From Pelagibacterales bacterium SAG-MED30 (lineage in GTDB: Bacteria > Pseudomonadota > Alphaproteobacteria > Pelagibacterales > Pelagibacteraceae): 64,000 nt of DNA. Under the pieces are notes generated by a model. The model was not told where the DNA came from and did no database searches. It saw only the letters and a list, made by a program, of their open reading frames with translations. The translations under genes were made by a program, and so were the position numbers. Positions 44,527 through 53,584 of the stretch are shown piece after piece (position 1 is the first letter of the stretch; every line of letters starts with the position of its first letter). The DNA is taken from contig JACWEA010000001.1 of NCBI GenBank assembly GCA_014653775.1, forward strand, positions 92,722 to 156,721, written 5' to 3'.

Positions 44527-47214
44527 ATGCAAAAAAGAGATCTTTATTATGAAAGAATTCCTACTAAACTTTTAAGAGAAGACGTTAGATATATTGGAAA
44601 TATATTAGGAAAAGTTATTAAAGATCAAGAAGGTCTAAAATTTTTTGAATTGGTTGAAAAAGTTAGAAAGTTATCAAAAGCTAATAAAAAAAATACTAAG
44701 TTTAATCAATCAAACAAAAAAGTAATAAAAGCTATCAAAAAACTTAGTCCAAAAAATACATTTAAAATAACAAGAGCTTTTACTCATTTTATGAATTTTA
44801 TAAATTTAGCAGAGTTGATAGATGCATCTAGAAGTTTGAATGAATATGAAAATAGTAAAAAAAAAATCACAAATAATAATTTATTTATTGAAGAAATATT
44901 TGAAGATCTTTTTAATAATAAAAATATCTCAGAAAAAAAAATATATGATACTGCTAAAAATCTTAATATAGGTATAGTTTTAACAGCTCATCCAACAGAA
45001 GTAAAAAGAAGAACTCTTATTCAAAAGTATCATAAAATTATAGAAATTCTTGAACAAAGAGAATTATTAAAAAAATACCCTTCTAAAATAAAAATACTAG
45101 ATAAAAAATTTTTTGATGAACTGACAATAATTTGGAATACCGATGATTTAAAAAGATCAAAACCCTCACCATTTGATGAAGCGAGATGGGGATTAGCTAT
45201 TATTGAAGATAGCTTATGGGACACAATTCCAAAAGTTTATAGAAGGTTAAATTCAATATTTGTTAAAAATATGGATAAGGGACTACCAAAAAATTTCAAT
45301 CCAATTGAATTTGGATCATGGATGGGCGGAGATAGAGATGGCAATCCAAATGTTACAGCGAATGTTACAAGAGAAGTAATTTTATTATCAAGATGGGAAG
45401 CTGCTAAATTATATGAAAAAGCTTTAACAAAAATAATTAGATCTTATTCAATGGAAAAATGTTCAAAAAAAATTAAAAATAAAGTTGGCAAATCATACGA
45501 GCCTTATAGAGTTTTTTTGAGACCTCTAAGAGATAAGATGAGGGTGACTCATAGATTAATTGAACAACATTTAGTAAATAAAAAACCGTTAGATCAAAAT
45601 AAATTACTTAGTTCTAGAGAAGAAATATTAAAACCTTTAAGGGTAGTAAGAGAGTCTTTAGAGCAAAACCAAAATGAAAATATTGCTAGTGGTGAACTAC
45701 TAGATCTCATGAGAAGAGCTAAATGTTTTGGTATTAATTTAGCAAGACTTGATATAAGACAAGAATCTTCAAGACACAGTCAGTTAATTAATGAATTTGT
45801 TAAAAGAAAATATAATAAAAATTATTTTAAGTTTAGCGAAAAAGAAAAAATAAATTTTTTAAAATCTCAATTAAATTTAAAAAAAAATAAAATTAATAAT
45901 TTTCAATTTAAGAATAGGGAAAATAAAGAAATTTGGTCTACTTTTAAATTACTTTCCAATGAACCATCTGAATGTTTAGGAGCCTATGTTATATCAATGA
46001 CAACTTCAGCTTCTGATATATTATCTGTATTTTTTTTACAAAAAGAAGCAAATATAAAGAATAAATTAAGGGTAGTACCTTTATTTGAAACTTTAGAAGA
46101 TTTAATTAATGCCAAAGAAATAATTAAAAGTTTATTTTCACAAACCTGGTATAGAAAATTGATCAAAAATAACCAAGAAGTTATGATAGGATATTCTGAT
46201 TCCAGTAAAGATGCTGGAAAAATTTGCGCTAGCTGGCATCAATATAAAGCCCAAGAAGAAATAATTAAATTAGGTAAAAAATTCAATATTAATATTACTT
46301 TTTTTCATGGTCGTGGAGGATCTGCAGGTAGAGGAGGGGGACCAATTCAAGCCACATTAAGATCTCAACCACCAAATTCAGTTAATGGAAAAATAAGAAT
46401 TACTGATCAAGGGGAGGTGATACAGCAAAAATATGGATATGAACCTTTAGCAAAATATAATTTATGTAGTTATATTGGAGCAGTAACAGAGGCAACATTA
46501 AATCCTCCTCCAATTCCTAAAAAAAACTGGAGATCATTAATCGAAAAAATGTCAGAAATATCTAAAAACTCCTATAGAAAACATATTAATCAAAATTCAG
46601 AATTTATAAAATATTTTAAAACTGTCACACCCCATAAGGCACTTGGAAAGCTTTTAATTGGATCAAGACCATCAAAAAGAAAAAATGTTGATAATATAAA
46701 AAGCTTGAGAGCTATTCCTTGGGTTTTTGCTTGGACTCAGATCAGACTAATGTTGCCAGCTTGGCTCGGAATTGCAGAAGCTTTGAGGTATTCATATATT
46801 AAAAAATTTAGAAAAACTTTATATGATATGGAAAGAAATTGGCCTTTTTTTAATTCAATGTTGGATATGTTAGATATGGTTATTTCAAAGGCTGATCCAG
46901 AAATATCAAAAATTTATGAAGATTATTTAGCTGATGAAGATTTGAAGAGAGTTGGAAAAAAATTAAGGTTTCAATTTGATGTTATTAAAGAATTAAATAA
47001 AAAAATAACTCCTAAAGAAATAATTAATTCTAGAAAACAATTTAGAACATCTGTAATAGTGAGAAATATATACTCAGAAGTTCTAAATATTATTCAACCC
47101 ATAGTTATTAAAAAATTAAAAAAAAATAAAAACGTAGAAAATAAAAAGTATTTAAATGATGCTTTATTAACCTCAATAGCTGGTATCTCGGCTGCAATGA
47201 AAAATACTGGCTGA
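44527..47214 (+). CDS. ppc: Phosphoenolpyruvate carboxylase
   Basis: 895 residues, full-length. Seen: VLTAHPTEVKRRTLI, GSWMGGDRDGNPNVTA, the MIGYSDSSKDAGK loop, FHGRGGSAGRGGGP, GSRPSKR and the C-terminal KNTG that enters the allosteric aspartate region. Converts PEP and bicarbonate to oxaloacetate, refilling the TCA cycle. It overlaps the ccdA-like gene by one base, and is downstream of the FAH gene by 16 bases. Confidence 0.97.
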   Translation: MQKRDLYYERIPTKLLREDVRYIGNILGKVIKDQEGLKFFELVEKVRKLSKANKKNTKFNQSNKKVIKAIKKLSPKNTFKITRAFTHFMNFINLAELIDASRSLNEYENSKKKITNNNLFIEEIFEDLFNNKNISEKKIYDTAKNLNIGIVLTAHPTEVKRRTLIQKYHKIIEILEQRELLKKYPSKIKILDKKFFDELTIIWNTDDLKRSKPSPFDEARWGLAIIEDSLWDTIPKVYRRLNSIFVKNMDKGLPKNFNPIEFGSWMGGDRDGNPNVTANVTREVILLSRWEAAKLYEKALTKIIRSYSMEKCSKKIKNKVGKSYEPYRVFLRPLRDKMRVTHRLIEQHLVNKKPLDQNKLLSSREEILKPLRVVRESLEQNQNENIASGELLDLMRRAKCFGINLARLDIRQESSRHSQLINEFVKRKYNKNYFKFSEKEKINFLKSQLNLKKNKINNFQFKNRENKEIWSTFKLLSNEPSECLGAYVISMTTSASDILSVFFLQKEANIKNKLRVVPLFETLEDLINAKEIIKSLFSQTWYRKLIKNNQEVMIGYSDSSKDAGKICASWHQYKAQEEIIKLGKKFNINITFFHGRGGSAGRGGGPIQATLRSQPPNSVNGKIRITDQGEVIQQKYGYEPLAKYNLCSYIGAVTEATLNPPPIPKKNWRSLIEKMSEISKNSYRKHINQNSEFIKYFKTVTPHKALGKLLIGSRPSKRKNVDNIKSLRAIPWVFAWTQIRLMLPAWLGIAEALRYSYIKKFRKTLYDMERNWPFFNSMLDMLDMVISKADPEISKIYEDYLADEDLKRVGKKLRFQFDVIKELNKKITPKEIINSRKQFRTSVIVRNIYSEVLNIIQPIVIKKLKKNKNVENKKYLNDALLTSIAGISAAMKNTG

Positions 47215-47921
47215 TGATTGAATATCTGTTACCTTTTACTGCGGGCCTGATTAGTTTTTTATCACCTTGTGTTTTACCACTTATTCCAGGATATATTTCA
47301 TTTATATCAGGACAATCTCTACAAGAGTTATTGTCAGAAAAAAAAGTTAATTTTTTCCCTTTAGTTTTATTTTGTTTAGGTTTTTCAACTGTATTTATAA
47401 TTTTTGGAGCAACAGCTTCATTTTTAGGACAAATCTTATTACAAAATTCTCAAGTTTTAAGAATTGTTGCTGGAATAATTATTATTATTTTTTCGCTTCA
47501 GCTTATTGGATTTATTAATTTCAATTTTTTAAATGTTGAAAAAAGATTAGAAGCCAAAAAAACACAAAGTATTATCTTTCCCTACATAATTGGTTTAGCT
47601 TTTGGGTTTGGGTGGACACCCTGTATTGGCCCAATTTTGGGCTCTATTCTTGCTTTGGCTGCAATAGAGGAAACTTTAGGAAAAGCGGTTTTTTTATTAA
47701 TCTTATATTCTTTAGGATTAGCTATACCATTTATTCTTTCAGGTTATTTGATTCAGAAATTTTTGTTATTTTCTAAAAATTTTAAGAAAAATATTAATTT
47801 GATCTCTAAATTGGGTGGAATAATTCTATTAATAACAGGTATATTAATTTTAACTGATCAATTACAAGCAATTGGTTTTTATATAATTGAAATCTTTCCT
47901 TTTATGCAAAATTTCGGTTAA
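47214..47921 (+). CDS. ccdA: CcdA-type thiol-disulfide transmembrane protein
   Basis: 235 residues with about six membrane segments. The two redox cysteines are in FLSPCVLPLIPGYISFISG (helix 1) and GWTPCIGPILGSILALA (helix 4), the hallmark of CcdA/DsbD membrane domains. It moves reducing power from cytoplasmic thioredoxin to the periplasm, for example for cytochrome c maturation, consistent with the cytochromes encoded here. One-base overlap with ppc. Confidence 0.93.
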   Translation: MIEYLLPFTAGLISFLSPCVLPLIPGYISFISGQSLQELLSEKKVNFFPLVLFCLGFSTVFIIFGATASFLGQILLQNSQVLRIVAGIIIIIFSLQLIGFINFNFLNVEKRLEAKKTQSIIFPYIIGLAFGFGWTPCIGPILGSILALAAIEETLGKAVFLLILYSLGLAIPFILSGYLIQKFLLFSKNFKKNINLISKLGGIILLITGILILTDQLQAIGFYIIEIFPFMQNFG

Positions 47922-47930
47922 AAGAGTTTA

Positions 47931-48512
47931 ATGAAAATTTATCAAATAGATTCCAGTGCAAGAAAAAAAGGATCAACTTCTAGAGAATTAGCAAAAAAAC
48001 TTCTAAATAAGATTAAAAAATCAGGAGATGAAATAATTTATAGAGATTTAGATGATGAAATGCTTTTTGTGAGTGGACTTACAGAATCTGGAATGAATAT
48101 TGATGAAGCAGATCAAACTGAATATCACAAGAAAATGTTTGAATTATCTAACAAGCTAGTAAAAGAAATTAAAGAGTGTGATGTTATAATAATTTCAGCA
48201 CCAATTTATAATTATGGTCCGCCCGCAACTCTTAAAGCTTGGTCAGATTTAGTTGCAAGGGTAGGTGAAACCTTCAAATTTAAATCAAATGGAAGAAGAG
48301 AAGGATTGTTAAAAAATAAAAAAGCTTATCTCGTAATTACTTCCGGAGGAACTAAGTTAAATAGTGATGAAGATTTTTTAACTCCTTGGTTAAAATTTAT
48401 CCTAAATTTTTTTGGAATAGAAAAAGTTGATGTAGTTAGTGCCGACCAAATGGCGTTAGATTATGAAAAATCAATCAAAGATGCAGAAAAACAAATTGAA
48501 AATATTTCTTAA
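47931..48512 (+). CDS. Flavodoxin-fold NAD(P)H-dependent oxidoreductase
   Basis: 193 residues of the FMN-dependent NADH-azoreductase/NAD(P)H-quinone-reductase type: start IYQIDSSARKKGSTSRELAKKLL, the FMN loop SAPIYNYGPPATLKAWSD, ARVGETFKF and YLVITSGGTKL. Soluble, cytoplasmic; probably reduces quinones or azo-like compounds. Overlaps the convergent dioxygenase gene by four bases. Confidence 0.88.
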   Translation: MKIYQIDSSARKKGSTSRELAKKLLNKIKKSGDEIIYRDLDDEMLFVSGLTESGMNIDEADQTEYHKKMFELSNKLVKEIKECDVIIISAPIYNYGPPATLKAWSDLVARVGETFKFKSNGRREGLLKNKKAYLVITSGGTKLNSDEDFLTPWLKFILNFFGIEKVDVVSADQMALDYEKSIKDAEKQIENIS

Positions 48513-49609
48513 AGATTAAATTTTCTCTTTAAATGCTTAAGTTTTCCCTCTGTACTATCATAATCAATATAACACCCTTGTAAGAAACGATACCCCTCGT
48601 TTGTATCATATGAGGTTCTACCATGTAGCAACCTGTAATTATCCATCATTAATAAATCACCAGGAGATAACTTAAATTCAATTCTATATTCTTTTGAATT
48701 ATAAAGTTCAGATAATTTTTTTCTTGCTGAATAAAATATTTCTAATTTTTCTTTATCTATTAAAGGTACAAAATCTAATCTAGGACTAAACCTTACTTGT
48801 TTAAAATCCCCGTTTGTATCTAATTGAATCATTTCAGACCAATCTTCTAAAATAACACTATTATCTACAAATTGAAATCTAACTTTAATTTCACTTAGTA
48901 TCTTATAATAATCTGGAAATTTTTTTTTTAGTTTTTGAGTAACAGTGTAACCATCAACTAAAGTTGACAAACCTCCACTTACTTCATTTTTAATACAATG
49001 CAACATTTGTATGCAAGGAACTGGATTTCGATAAGGATTATCAGTATGAGGAGCTAAAGATAGAGATGTGTAAGCTAAATCATTAGGATTAGGTTTTGAT
49101 TTTACATCAAAAAACTCTCCAAAATTAGTTCTTCTAATACTACCAATTGAGTTTGCAAATTTTACAATAAAATTATTTTGTGTAGGTACATTTTTAAATA
49201 TTACAAAACCATACTTATAGAAATAAATTAAAGCTTTATACATTTCCTCTTCTTCAAAAAAATTGTCTTTAAATTCAAAATTATTTAAATTTTTTAATGA
49301 AGAATCCCATTCAACTTTATTTATATATTTAACATCATTTACATTTGCAAATTCCTTGAAAATATTTTGAATTTCTAATTTAGTGTAAGAACCATCATTA
49401 AATGTAATTTCCAGAAAATTTTTTGATAGATTTAAATTTTCAATTTTTACATCTTTTTTGAGTTCAGTAGGGTCAAATAATCTTTGCTGAGTTTTTTTAT
49501 CAAGATGAATATCTCCATTTACTCTTTCTCTAAGCCAAAAAGGATGAATTTCTTTTTTTAAACCCTGATTTTCAAAAAATACCTTGTTATCTTTTAGTTC
49601 AATTTTCAT
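48509..49609 (-). CDS. Gamma-butyrobetaine-hydroxylase-like Fe(II)/2-oxoglutarate dioxygenase
   Basis: 366 residues with two domains. An N-terminal GBBH-like (DUF971) domain with HPFWLRERVNGDIHLD near residue 22, then a TauD/TfdA dioxygenase domain with the metal-binding HTDNPYRNP and distal His in YRLLHGRTSYD, followed by the Arg in GYRFLQGCYID. The domain order matches gamma-butyrobetaine or trimethyllysine hydroxylases, so a carnitine-related betaine is plausible. No other carnitine genes lie adjacent. Confidence 0.88.
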   Translation of the reverse strand: MKIELKDNKVFFENQGLKKEIHPFWLRERVNGDIHLDKKTQQRLFDPTELKKDVKIENLNLSKNFLEITFNDGSYTKLEIQNIFKEFANVNDVKYINKVEWDSSLKNLNNFEFKDNFFEEEEMYKALIYFYKYGFVIFKNVPTQNNFIVKFANSIGSIRRTNFGEFFDVKSKPNPNDLAYTSLSLAPHTDNPYRNPVPCIQMLHCIKNEVSGGLSTLVDGYTVTQKLKKKFPDYYKILSEIKVRFQFVDNSVILEDWSEMIQLDTNGDFKQVRFSPRLDFVPLIDKEKLEIFYSARKKLSELYNSKEYRIEFKLSPGDLLMMDNYRLLHGRTSYDTNEGYRFLQGCYIDYDSTEGKLKHLKRKFNL

Positions 49610-49675
49610 AAAGATATTAAATCATTATTTAAAATTAAGCTTTAATCAATAGTAATAAAATAGTATTAGTCCACT

Positions 49676-50482
49676 GTGCCAATATTAAAAACTAGTGATT
49701 ACAAAGCTTATTCTAAATTTATAGAAAATTTAGCAAAAAAACTGACTAAATTTTATTTTTTAAAACTTAATAAACCCTTTAAAACTTCTAATAAATTTAA
49801 GGGAAAAGGATATGATCCAGTAACAACTGCTGATAGAGCATTTGAAAAATTTATTAGAAAAGAAATTAAAAAAAAATATCCCAACCACCAAGTAATAGGT
49901 GAAGAATTTGGTCACAAAAAATCTAAAAGTGATTATTCATGGGTGATTGATCCAATAGATGGAACAAGATCATTTGTTATAGGCAATCCTACCTGGAGTA
50001 ATTTAGTGTCTTTGAATTATAAGGGTAATCCTGTTGTAGGACTTGCAAATTTTCCAATACTTAAAAAATTTTATTTCAATATTTCTGATAAGATTGCATT
50101 TGTTTCTCAAAACGGAAGAAAAAAAAGATTAAAAGTAAATCTTAAAGCCACATTCTCTAAAATGAAAATGTCAGCAGGATTCCATGGTGGCTTAACATTA
50201 AATAAACAAAAAAAAATTCCACAAATATTAAAGCGAATGCAATTTCCTTGTGCAGATGCTTTAAGCTATTCTCATTTTACTGAAGGTAAACTTGATGTTG
50301 TTATACAATATGGAAATAAAATTTGGGATATTCATGCTTTGATTCCAATAATTAGAGCTGCAGGAGGTTTAGTTACAACTTGGGAAAATGATGATGCTAA
50401 AAAGGCTGGAAATATAATTTGTTCAGCAAACAAAAGTCTTCATAATAAAATGCTTAAAATTTTAAAACCTGTTTCTAAGTAG
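49676..50482 (+). CDS. hisN: Inositol-monophosphatase-family phosphatase (HisN-like)
   Basis: 268 residues. Metal and phosphate motifs: DPVTTADRAFEKFIRK, IGEEFGHKKSKSDYSW, WVIDPIDGTRSFVIGNP and WDIHALIPIIRAAGG. Closest in my judgement to the HisN type of histidinol-phosphatase common in alphaproteobacteria, but inositol or PAP phosphatases share all motifs. Starts with GTG. Overlaps the end of the convergent SMR gene by eight bases. Confidence 0.8.
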   Translation: MPILKTSDYKAYSKFIENLAKKLTKFYFLKLNKPFKTSNKFKGKGYDPVTTADRAFEKFIRKEIKKKYPNHQVIGEEFGHKKSKSDYSWVIDPIDGTRSFVIGNPTWSNLVSLNYKGNPVVGLANFPILKKFYFNISDKIAFVSQNGRKKRLKVNLKATFSKMKMSAGFHGGLTLNKQKKIPQILKRMQFPCADALSYSHFTEGKLDVVIQYGNKIWDIHALIPIIRAAGGLVTTWENDDAKKAGNIICSANKSLHNKMLKILKPVSK

Positions 50483-50810
50483 TCTTACCAAGGAGGTTAA
50501 CTATTAACACTCCCGAAATAATCAAAGTTAAACCAATAATAGTATAAAGATCTGGCATTTGATTAAATTTATATATTCCAACAAGTGTTGTAGCTATTAT
50601 ACATAAACCAGCAAAAGAAGCATAAGTTATACCAACAGGAATAGTCTTCATAACAATAGATAATGTAAACATACAACCAACTATAGTTATTGCTGTCAAC
50701 AAGCTTGGTAATAACAACGTAAAACCATTTGCACCTTTAGCAAAACCATTTGCTGCAGTACCTAAAACAACTGCAAGTATAAGAACTATGTATGCAATTA
50801 TGTTACTCAC
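50475..50810 (-). CDS. SMR-family membrane protein lacking the essential Glu
   Basis: 111 residues with four membrane helices, clearly homologous to small multidrug resistance proteins: VLGTAANGFAKGANGFT, MKTIPVGITYASFAG, and IIGLTLIISGVLIVNLLGKTT. Where EmrE-type proteins have AEVIGT with the proton- and substrate-binding Glu14, this one reads AVVLGT: Val at position 14 or 15. The Trp of EmrE TM3 is replaced by Phe (ASFAG). It cannot work as a standard proton antiporter; a partner subunit or a different substrate is needed. Starts with GTG. Last gene of a ten-gene operon. Confidence 0.87.
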   Translation of the reverse strand: MSNIIAYIVLILAVVLGTAANGFAKGANGFTLLLPSLLTAITIVGCMFTLSIVMKTIPVGITYASFAGLCIIATTLVGIYKFNQMPDLYTIIGLTLIISGVLIVNLLGKTT

Positions 50811-50826
50811 TAATTTAAGAATATTC

Positions 50827-51048
50827 TTATTCGGTGATTTTATCCACTAATTTTTTTATTGGTGGACCAAGAACAAGTGCAGCTATTATTGCTATAGGTA
50901 AACTTACTGACCATGCCTTTAAAAACCTATTGATATATTCGTTATCCATTCCTGTGTTTATATAAGTAATTATAAGTGTCATGAGCAAACTCATGCCAAA
51001 ACCCATAATTAAAATGAATATGAAATCAAAATATTTTTTTGGAAACAT
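50827..51048 (-). CDS. DUF2798 small membrane protein
   Basis: 73 residues with two membrane segments (about 8-30 and 46-62), matching DUF2798: FPKKYFDFIFILIMGFGMSL and KAWSVSLPIAIIAALVLGPPIKKLV. Function unknown. Overlaps the NTF2-like gene by one base upstream and precedes the SMR gene by 16 bases, so it may be a membrane partner of that protein (inference). Confidence 0.85.
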   Translation of the reverse strand: MFPKKYFDFIFILIMGFGMSLLMTLIITYINTGMDNEYINRFLKAWSVSLPIAIIAALVLGPPIKKLVDKITE

Positions 51049-51368
51049 TATTTAGACATTGGAGTAGCACCAGTTTCTAAGCTAGTAATCTTTCCATCTT
51101 TATATCTATAAACTGCCATTACAGCTTCCACATTTCCATCATTAAAAGTTACGATAGAATGATGTACACCAACTTCATCATTTTCATACACGATACGAGC
51201 TTTATCTTGGTTTATATCACCACTCATTGCCCATTTGATTACATCAGCTTTTCCTAATGAATTTCCAGATTTATGCATTATAAACTCAAAATCATCATGC
51301 AAAAGCTCATTCATAGCTGCTTCATCTTTCTTATCTATTGCATCAGTGTATCTTTTTAATATCGACAT
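51048..51368 (-). CDS. NTF2/SnoaL-like protein
   Basis: 106 residues of the SnoaL-like/NTF2 fold: RYTDAIDKKDEAAMNELLHDDFEFIM and the late VYRYKDGKITSLE. The fold includes small cyclases, isomerases and ligand-binding proteins; no catalytic pair is evident. Overlaps the cupin gene and the DUF2798 gene by one base each, the tightest coupling in this operon. Confidence 0.8.
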   Translation of the reverse strand: MSILKRYTDAIDKKDEAAMNELLHDDFEFIMHKSGNSLGKADVIKWAMSGDINQDKARIVYENDEVGVHHSIVTFNDGNVEAVMAVYRYKDGKITSLETGATPMSK

Positions 51369-51718
51369 TATTCACCCCACATTCCGTGAAACTCATAAAC
51401 AATAGCTGGTTCATTTCCCACTACCCATCCATCATGTCCAGGCTGAATAGCATATGCGTCTCCAGATTTATAAGTTATTTCGGTTCCGTCATTATGTTTT
51501 GCGCAAACAGCTCCTGAAACAATTACACCAAGATGTGTTGCTTGACAGCTATCACCCCCAACTGTTGGTTTAATATCTTTCGACCATTTCCATCCAGGTT
51601 GCAATGTAAGTTTCATTACCCTCTGGTTTCCAACTTTTACAGCTTCTATTTTTGCGTTATTAAAATTATCATTAACCTCGTCTGCTTTTTCGAAAGATTT
51701 TACTTCTACTCCTGCCAT
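51368..51718 (-). CDS. Cupin-domain protein
   Basis: 116 residues, single cupin barrel: KLTLQPGWKWSKDIKP, CQATHLGVIVSGAVCAKHNDGTE, GDAYAIQPGHDGWVVG and a C-terminal YEFHGMWGE. His residues at the usual metal positions (THLG and PGHD) suggest metal binding. No signal peptide. Preceded by the best ribosome-binding site of the operon (AAGGAGGGG), so it may be the most translated member. Substrate unknown. Confidence 0.85.
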   Translation of the reverse strand: MAGVEVKSFEKADEVNDNFNNAKIEAVKVGNQRVMKLTLQPGWKWSKDIKPTVGGDSCQATHLGVIVSGAVCAKHNDGTEITYKSGDAYAIQPGHDGWVVGNEPAIVYEFHGMWGE

Positions 51719-51733
51719 AACCCCTCCTTTTAT

Positions 51734-52150
51734 TTAAACGTATATTTTATCAGCTAAACCGTAACAAAGTACAGCACTTAAAATAGTTAAAAATAAAGGG
51801 GCATAGATTGCTTCATCCGAAGTTTTATCTGTATGTCCAAGTTTATTAATTTTTGTACTATAAAAACCAACTATAAAAGCTGATAAGTTTTGTAAAAATA
51901 TTAGATTAAAAAATGCCCATGTTGCCTCTAAACCATTTGGTCTGATGAATCCTACATAAATTGCCATTACAGTTGATCCAATAAATATAGATCCAAAAAA
52001 TCTTACAATCCCAGCACCTGTATCATGCATTCCATATTGATTTAAAAAAGATTGTGTTTGAAACACACATCTAAATCCATAGTAAGCAAACCCTATGAAG
52101 TGAACTAAAAATACTGCTAAGTAAATTATTCCATTAAATTTTTCTATCAT
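51734..52150 (-). CDS. Four-helix membrane protein, unknown
   Basis: 138 residues with four hydrophobic segments at about 7-28, 44-64, 74-96 and 115-134. Between helices it shows NQYGMHDTGAGIVRFFGS, which includes charged and aromatic residues. I do not recognise the family. It is the sixth gene of the ten-gene operon, 15 bases before the cupin gene. Confidence 0.75.
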   Translation of the reverse strand: MIEKFNGIIYLAVFLVHFIGFAYYGFRCVFQTQSFLNQYGMHDTGAGIVRFFGSIFIGSTVMAIYVGFIRPNGLEATWAFFNLIFLQNLSAFIVGFYSTKINKLGHTDKTSDEAIYAPLFLTILSAVLCYGLADKIYV

Positions 52151-52162
52151 ATTTTGAATTCT

Positions 52163-52471
52163 TTAACTAAATATTGGTCTTATTTCATCTTCAATAGTAC
52201 CTTCTATTGCAACTTCTTTCAATTGCTCTAAAAGTTTTATATATTCTGGATCTGCAGACATTTTAGCGTCAGCATCATTATCACCTTCAAACATAGTTCC
52301 AATTAAAGTTTCTCTTATTGTTCTTGGGTCTCCACCCATTTGAAAAGAAAAATAGACATCATGGTTAGGATAATGTTTTTTTCTAACAGCAGCTAAACCT
52401 TTCCCAATTTCCATAGCTTTTCCTAGGCCATCATCTTTTACTCTCATTGTTCTTGTATAAATTACTTTCAT
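52163..52471 (-). CDS. Small soluble protein, probable ferredoxin-like fold
   Basis: 102 residues, no signal or membrane segment. Start VIYTRTMRVKDDGLGKAMEIGKG and mid-segment VYFSFQMGGDPRTIRETLIG suggest a beta-alpha-beta dimeric barrel as in NIPSNAP or antibiotic-monooxygenase-like proteins, but no catalytic residues stand out. First acidic, then ending in a conserved-looking IRPIFS. One of three consecutive genes of this size class. Function unknown. Confidence 0.7.
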   Translation of the reverse strand: MKVIYTRTMRVKDDGLGKAMEIGKGLAAVRKKHYPNHDVYFSFQMGGDPRTIRETLIGTMFEGDNDADAKMSADPEYIKLLEQLKEVAIEGTIEDEIRPIFS

Positions 52472-52486
52472 TGTTAATCCTTTTTT

Positions 52487-52777
52487 TTATTTAGCATTAA
52501 AATCTATAATATCATCTGTACACTCAACAAATTTATGAGGTTCGTAGAAATCGTTCATAGATTCTAACTGTTTATTAATTGCATCAGGATCAGTACCTTT
52601 CCACCAACAAAACATTGTTAAGTTATCACCTGGCGTGATCCAGCTCATTTGACATTTTGCGTTATCACTAGTCATTGCTTTAGTCATGTCTTCCATTGAC
52701 ATTGAACCAGTAACTTCAATCATTTTAGCTTTTGCTTCTTTTGATTTAAAAGTATGTGTTACTATATAGTTTTTCAT
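52487..52777 (-). CDS. Small soluble protein, probable ferredoxin-like fold
   Basis: 96 residues: YIVTHTFKSKEAKAKMIEVTG start, CQMSWITPGDNLTMFCWWKGTDPDAINKQL centre, and an acidic Cys-containing end (VECTDDIIDFN). The alternating strand/helix pattern resembles DUF4242-like or NIPSNAP-like barrels. The two central Cys and the Trp pair might bind a ligand, but this is speculation. Same operon, 15 and 7 bases from its neighbours. Confidence 0.7.
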   Translation of the reverse strand: MKNYIVTHTFKSKEAKAKMIEVTGSMSMEDMTKAMTSDNAKCQMSWITPGDNLTMFCWWKGTDPDAINKQLESMNDFYEPHKFVECTDDIIDFNAK

Positions 52778-52784
52778 ATTTATC

Positions 52785-53069
52785 CTATTTTATTTTTGTT
52801 AAATCATAGATTGAATAGCTTTCTAAAACAGCATCCATGATAGGTTTTGATACCTCAGTTCCTTCAATAAATTTATGTAATGCAGGTTCATCAGTACAAA
52901 ATATCTTAAACATTACAGTACTTTTATCTGGCGTTACCGTTCCAATAGTTTTTTCTACTACTGCAACTTTAGCTCTTTCTGCTAAACCTTCAGGCGATTG
53001 CATGAAACCCATAAATTTTTCAAACATACCTTCTTTTAATTTAGCTACTACTAACATTTCTTTTTCCAT
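52785..53069 (-). CDS. Small soluble protein, probable ferredoxin-like fold
   Basis: 94 residues: LVVAKLKEGMFEKFMGFMQSPEG start, ATVMFKIF-like STVMFKIFCTDEPALHKFIEG centre, and SYSIYDLTKI end. Pattern fits a single ferredoxin-like domain of a dimeric alpha/beta barrel. It shares fold type and length but little sequence with the two genes downstream. Good ribosome-binding site (AAAGGAG). Function unknown. Confidence 0.7.
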   Translation of the reverse strand: MEKEMLVVAKLKEGMFEKFMGFMQSPEGLAERAKVAVVEKTIGTVTPDKSTVMFKIFCTDEPALHKFIEGTEVSKPIMDAVLESYSIYDLTKIK

Positions 53070-53092
53070 TTTTTCTCCTTTCGTTAATTAAT

Positions 53093-53569
53093 TTAATATG
53101 TGTATTCACCACTCATTTGATTCATTGAGTGAGCAAATCCTTCTTTGCCTTTAAGATTCTGTCTGCTAGAAAAACCAGTTCCTGAAATTTTTTCATATTT
53201 TCCAGTTCCTCCAATAATTTTAAAAGTTCCAGATCCTCCTTGACCACCAGTGCCTTTACCTTTGTAATTCATAAATACTTTTTCACCATCAGCTAAATAA
53301 AAAGTGCACATACCTGTTTCATCATCAAATTTTCCACTTACCAATGTAAGTCCTCCAACACAATTCATTGTAGATTTATCAAATATACTCTCTGGGTTTT
53401 TATCTGAAAGACCTGCGTTTCCATCGTAAGTAATTGCCATGTTACCATTGCCAGCATTCATAATATTCATTTCCCAAGATCCCATTCCACTTGCATTAAA
53501 TTTCCCTGAATTAGCAAAAGCCATTGTAGAAATAATTGTAAATGTTAAAGTTATTATTATTTTTTTCAT
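53093..53569 (-). CDS. Secreted glycine-rich beta protein, unknown
   Basis: 158 residues. Cleavable signal peptide (IIITLTFTIISTMAFA, about 4-19). The mature part is Gly/Asn-rich with paired Cys (MNCVGG and GMCTFY) and a GGTGKYEKISGTG motif near residue 125, a turn seen in several secreted beta-barrel families. No enzyme motif recognised. Second gene of the operon and preceded by AAGGAG. Confidence 0.75.
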   Translation of the reverse strand: MKKIIITLTFTIISTMAFANSGKFNASGMGSWEMNIMNAGNGNMAITYDGNAGLSDKNPESIFDKSTMNCVGGLTLVSGKFDDETGMCTFYLADGEKVFMNYKGKGTGGQGGSGTFKIIGGTGKYEKISGTGFSSRQNLKGKEGFAHSMNQMSGEYTY

Positions 53570-53584
53570 TTTTACTCCTTTTTA

